A stretch of 57,665 nt of DNA from contig CACYVN010000010.1 in the NCBI GenBank assembly GCA_902777855.1, forward strand, positions 1 to 57,665, in the 5' to 3' direction. Below are positions 54,678 to 57,665 of this stretch, piece by piece. Position 1 is the first letter of the stretch. The number at the start of each line of letters is the position of its first letter. Below the pieces are notes generated by a model that was given only the letters and a program-made list of their open reading frames with translations, did no database searches and was not told the origin of the DNA. Origin of the DNA: an uncultured bacterium. Lineage in GTDB: Bacteria; Cyanobacteriota; Vampirovibrionia; Gastranaerophilales; Gastranaerophilaceae. A program made the position numbers and the translations under genes.

Positions 54678-54773
54678 ATATAAACTCCTTTACAAAATTT
54701 ATATTAAACCTGTAAAATTAAAAATAAATTACCCGATAAGGTATATATTTTATAGTTAACAGATAATTATCTC

Positions 54774-55154
54774 TTATAAATACTGTCTGTATATTTCAGC
54801 ATCTGAGTTTCTTAAGGTGAATTTTGAAAGATAATTCACATTATGTCTCTTTGCTATTTGTTCAATAGATGAAGATGCAGAAATGATTGTTATTTTTGTA
54901 TTTTTATATTCGTCAAACATTTTAATCTGTTCTACAAGCCATTCGCCAGCAGCTTTTGGCAGAAAATTGCTTTCCATCTGCAGGTCGGTAAAAATAACAT
55001 CATAAGGTTTATCTATTGCAGTTTCAATTTTTGATAGTGCTTCATTCGCGCTTGCTGCACTGTCAATTTCAAGATTTTCAATACTAAGATATTCAAGATT
55101 TATTTGGTGAAACCTAATCCATCCGGGGACATCATCGACAATTAATATTCTCAT
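54774..55154 (-). CDS. Stand-alone response regulator receiver domain
   Basis: This 126-residue protein is a receiver only. It begins MRILIVDDVPGW (acidic pair near residue 8), then VIFTDLQM with the phosphoacceptor Asp near residue 57, then ITIISASSS (Ser/Thr switch near residue 92), and NYLSKF (conserved Lys near 111). No output domain is present. TAAGAT lies six bases before the ATG without a binding site. The partner kinase is not in the window. Confidence 0.85.
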   Translation of the reverse strand: MRILIVDDVPGWIRFHQINLEYLSIENLEIDSAASANEALSKIETAIDKPYDVIFTDLQMESNFLPKAAGEWLVEQIKMFDEYKNTKITIISASSSIEQIAKRHNVNYLSKFTLRNSDAEIYRQYL

Positions 55155-55160
55155 AAATGA

Positions 55161-55166
55161 ATCTTA
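55161..55166 (-). promoter_or_regulatory. TAAGAT box six bases before the receiver gene
   Basis: On the minus strand TAAGAT is followed by TCATTT and ATG 55154. This has the same shape as the box before the XRE gene. Confidence 0.5.
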
Positions 55167-55232
55167 GCACAAATAGTAAAAACGAGTTAATATAAATAGC
55201 AAAAAATATTTTTTTTGTGTTTTATATCCGGT

Positions 55233-55547
55233 ATGAATATTTCTTCAGATTTCAACAGCATCTATTTTGGTCAAAAAATTCCTACTTCGTCGTTTTTGAA
55301 AATGGGCTCGGGAATATTTGAATTTGAAGCTGCAAAGAATTTATGCCATACGTTTGATGAAAGATTTCCGGAGCATATTGGCTATTATCAAAAGGCTCTG
55401 CATTATGTCGAATTGATAGAGCAAAAAAATCCGAATATGAGGAATATTTTAAAAGATATAAGCTACCTTAAATTCAAAGATAAAAAATTGAATGAAATCG
55501 AAAAACTTACAAAAGAATTAGGTGAAGAAATTGATGTGGTTATTTAA
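55233..55547 (+). CDS. Unrecognised 104-residue protein
   Basis: I read it from ATG 55233 (MNISSDFNSIYFGQKIP), an opening like those of other unknown proteins here. The body is helical and charged (HYVELIEQKNPNMRNILKDISYLKF). No ribosome binding site precedes it; TATATC lies four bases before the ATG. It overlaps the end of lipA by eight bases. No known domain. Confidence 0.6.
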   Translation: MNISSDFNSIYFGQKIPTSSFLKMGSGIFEFEAAKNLCHTFDERFPEHIGYYQKALHYVELIEQKNPNMRNILKDISYLKFKDKKLNEIEKLTKELGEEIDVVI

Positions 55548-56385
55548 TTAGTCCTGAAGCATTGTATGAACTTCGTACCAAAGGACCTATCTGATAATTT
55601 TTGTAACCGGCATTTTTTGCCATTTGTTTTAAAGTTTCGTATTCTTCCAAAGTATAATACTTTGATACTTCAAGATGCTTTTTTGACGGCTGAATGTATT
55701 GCCCGATTGTCAAAATATCGCACCCTGCATTTTTTAAATCCTTCATTGTATTTTCAATTTGTTCAAAAGTCTCGCCTAAACCAATCATAAGTCCTGATTT
55801 TGTTTTGATGTCGCTGTTTTCTTTTATATATTTTAAAACAGCAAGTGAGTTCTCATAATTTCCCTGCGGACGTGCAGTTTTAAAAACTTCTTTTACAGTT
55901 TCAATATTATGATTAAACACATCAGGTTTTGCCTTAATGATTACATCAAGCGAATTTTTATTATTTTTAAAATCAGGTGTAAGAATTTCTATTTTTGTTT
56001 CAGGACAAAGTTTTCTTATTTCATATATGCAATTTGCAAAATGTTCTGCTCCTCCGTCATTTAAGTCATCTCTTGTAACGGATGTTATAACCGCATACTT
56101 TAAATTAAGCGCTTTTACTGCCTGTGCAATATGTTTGGGTTCTTCTATATCTATAGGTTCGGGTTTTGCGCAGGTAATATTACAGTATCTGCAGTTTCTT
56201 GTACAATTATTACCCATAATCAAAAAGGTTGCGGTATGTTTTGTATAACATTCATTTTTGTTCGGGCATCTTGCATTTTCGCAAACAGTGTTCAGACAGT
56301 TTATTTTCAGTATTTTTCTGACTTCTCTTGTTTTATCAGTATCCATTATCGGTCGTTTTAAGTATTGTGGTAATCTTGTGCGCAA
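55540..56385 (-). CDS. lipA: Lipoyl synthase
   Basis: LipA inserts two sulfurs into the octanoyl chain on lipoyl-domain proteins. The 281-residue radical SAM enzyme has both cluster motifs: the auxiliary CENARCPNKNEC near residues 36-47, and the SAM cluster CTRNCRYC near residues 62-69. The C-terminal serine motif RSSY is near residue 273. Start is TTG 56385 with GAGGGA 7-12 bases upstream. No lipB, lplA or lipoate-using dehydrogenase is nearby. Confidence 0.95.
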   Translation of the reverse strand: MRTRLPQYLKRPIMDTDKTREVRKILKINCLNTVCENARCPNKNECYTKHTATFLIMGNNCTRNCRYCNITCAKPEPIDIEEPKHIAQAVKALNLKYAVITSVTRDDLNDGGAEHFANCIYEIRKLCPETKIEILTPDFKNNKNSLDVIIKAKPDVFNHNIETVKEVFKTARPQGNYENSLAVLKYIKENSDIKTKSGLMIGLGETFEQIENTMKDLKNAGCDILTIGQYIQPSKKHLEVSKYYTLEEYETLKQMAKNAGYKNYQIGPLVRSSYNASGLIK

Positions 56386-56501
56386 ATTTTATCCCTCATT
56401 TGTTTTATATATAGATATAGCAAATTTATTTTTGTTTGGATTTATGATATAATATTATTATAATATAAAATGTAATATAGAATGAATAACAGGAGTAAGA
56501 A

Positions 56502-56882
56502 ATGAAAAAATCAGCATTATTATTGGCAGTTATGATGTTAATTCCGTCATTTGCTTGCGCAGAAAGTCTTTTGCCATTGCAGACTGTTTTGTCAGTCGGA
56601 CCTGAACCAATAGCACAACCGTCAGTGACAAACAGTGCAAACCAAGCTGTTCAAGCAGATACAACAGCAAACAATATAAATAACGGGACTTATGAGGCAA
56701 CCTATATTACTCCAAGTCAGGTTGAAACAGATCCGAATATGATTCCGCAAAATGCTGCAGCAAAAGGACAACCGGTTCCGGAACAAAAAAATCCAAGGGT
56801 GAGAATCCGTACAAAACAAAGGAGTCAGGGTAATTCTTACTGGAACGCAGGAGGCAAGGGTTTTAAATCGTATTATAACTAA
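56502..56882 (+). CDS. Small secreted protein of unknown function
   Basis: This 126-residue protein has a signal peptide (MKKSALLLAVMMLIPSFACA, cleavage near residue 20). The mature part is rich in Gln, Pro, Asn and Ser, then basic (VRIRTKQRSQG) and ends in Tyr and Asn. No domain is evident; it may be a disordered envelope or surface protein. AGGAG is 8-12 bases before the ATG. Confidence 0.7.
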   Translation: MKKSALLLAVMMLIPSFACAESLLPLQTVLSVGPEPIAQPSVTNSANQAVQADTTANNINNGTYEATYITPSQVETDPNMIPQNAAAKGQPVPEQKNPRVRIRTKQRSQGNSYWNAGGKGFKSYYN

Positions 56883-56904
56883 AATGAATTTATACAAAAC
56901 AAAA

Positions 56905-56930
56905 GGGCATAAACAATTTGGTTTATGCCC
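56905..56930. terminator. Hairpin between converging small genes
   Basis: GGGCATAAAC (56905-56914) pairs with GTTTATGCCC (56921-56930). The T run after it is weak, so it may be a partial terminator. Confidence 0.6.
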
Positions 56931-56962
56931 TATAAATTTGTGTAAATCTGTCTTGGTAGCCG

Positions 56963-57199
56963 TTAATCTGTGGCAAAACCGTTGTTGTGATATTCAATCA
57001 GCTTTGCCAAATGCCATTGTCTTTCTCTGACATCCTCAATGTGGTGCTTGATGTCTTCAAGTTCTGCAAGCAAAGTATTCAAATCTTTGTCCTGCAATTT
57101 AGAGACTGATTCAATAGGAGTTTGGTTTTGCGGAACAATGTCATCATTCCAACAACCCAAGAAACATCCTTTTTCAAACAACCATCTTTCTTCGTTCAT
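56963..57199 (-). CDS. Unrecognised 78-residue protein
   Basis: ATG 57199 (MNEERWLFEKGCFLGCW) has GGAG about ten bases upstream, which favours it over the longer TTG start at 57214. The body is acidic and helical (DLNTLLAELEDIKHHIEDVRERQWHLAKLIEYH). Two cysteines (GCFLGC) may bind a metal. It follows the next gene by 27 bases. Confidence 0.6.
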   Translation of the reverse strand: MNEERWLFEKGCFLGCWNDDIVPQNQTPIESVSKLQDKDLNTLLAELEDIKHHIEDVRERQWHLAKLIEYHNNGFATD

Positions 57200-57226
57200 C
57201 TTACATATCTCCAAAATCTTCAGCGA

Positions 57227-57436
57227 TTAACCTCTGTCTGACAACAATTCCTGGAAGAAATCTGCCATTTTAAAGTTGCCATATTTAAACGGAATAGGTT
57301 TTTTCATATACTCTTTATTTGTAATTCTGTTTAAAGTATCCATTTCTTCGTTAGATAAGGTGCCAAAATCAAAACTTGTCATTTCAGCATAATCAATCAT
57401 TAAATCTTCAACATCCATAATTCTTTTTTCAGACAT
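57227..57436 (-). CDS. Unrecognised 69-residue protein
   Basis: This small acidic protein (MSEKRIMDVEDLMIDYAEMT) has a clear GAAGGAG upstream of its ATG. It ends GNFKMADFFQELLSDRG. No known domain. It seems to form a two-gene unit with 56963-57199. Confidence 0.6.
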   Translation of the reverse strand: MSEKRIMDVEDLMIDYAEMTSFDFGTLSNEEMDTLNRITNKEYMKKPIPFKYGNFKMADFFQELLSDRG

Positions 57437-57595
57437 TTCTACACTCCTTCATATGTATTAAACTCAACATACTTTTAGTCGGAAGGATTGCTGAAATTCT
57501 TTAGAAAATTAAAGTAATTTGTAACAATAATTTACAAAGCATAATATTTTTATAAAACATATTATCGTATATTATTTGATAAATTATTTTTTCTT

Positions 57596-57638
57596 GTTCA
57601 CTTTTCTTTTTGATTGCGACGCAAAAAGAAAAGTGAAC
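57596..57638. repeat. Long hairpin repeat, right copy
   Basis: GTTCACTTTTCTTTTTG (57596-57612) pairs with CAAAAAGAAAAGTGAAC (57622-57638), loop ATTGCGACG. It is the inverted relative of 115-161. Confidence 0.75.
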
Positions 57639-57665
57639 CGAAAAGAAAAACACGCTGTGGTACAA

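Overview
The window is a gene-dense stretch of a low-GC bacterial chromosome. No ribosomal RNA is present. There is one tRNA (Arg, anticodon TCT). LpxA and an ADP-heptose-type glycosyltransferase point to a lipopolysaccharide-making diderm. FixC/FixX-type electron transfer proteins, a GH57/DUF3536 enzyme, ThyX, corrinoid adenosyltransferase, FtsZ-independent housekeeping genes and many small unrecognised proteins fit an anaerobic gut lineage, most likely a Gastranaerophilales (Vampirovibrionia/Melainabacteria) genome. That assignment is an inference from overall character and was not checked by search. The outermost bases at both ends are the same family of long hairpin repeat in opposite orientation, which suggests that the sequence is a contig that broke in repeats.

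Layout. 1-225: hairpin cluster and terminator. 227-12160: acyl-CoA ligase, recJ, prfB (with a programmed +1 frameshift), SGNH hydrolase, a methyltransferase-like membrane protein, aroC, hsp20, a FliA/WhiG-type sigma factor, a family 9 glycosyltransferase and lpxA. 12160-24850: a low-complexity protein, a SWIM-SNF2 helicase, a secreted OB-like protein, GH57, murA with a small RWYD-repeat protein, dtd/thyX and cobO. 24850-29110: WG-repeat protein, HExxH protein, and the fixC-fixX-RWYD operon. 29250-30790: tRNA-Arg followed by tandem ~185-bp structured repeats that start with a copy of the tRNA 3' end. 29754-35987: an accessory, strikingly AT-rich block (two paralogous unknown proteins at its edges, an acyltransferase, an XRE regulator and an HTH-fused N6-adenine DNA methylase). 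36019-46073: YjbR-like protein, ferritin-like protein, mfd, a parvulin lipoprotein and the gmk-coaBC-nif3-membrane protein operon. 46206-53833: groESL, rpoD, nadA-rlmB, and a PilM/PilN fusion with PilO. 53838-57436: radical SAM protein, lone receiver domain, lipA and small unknown genes.

Three themes are not explained by a gene list. (1) Many genes have a -10-like hexamer TAnnAT exactly six or seven bases before the ATG and no ribosome binding site, so leaderless transcripts look common. (2) Several families of short palindromic repeats are scattered through the window. Some lie inside reading frames (mfd, nif3) and some in 5' leaders (groES, lpxA), with compensatory changes that keep the stems. 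(3) Two operons end with a small protein made of two copies of an RWYD-x-D motif. The features below give start-site corrections where the longest open frame was not the likely gene.
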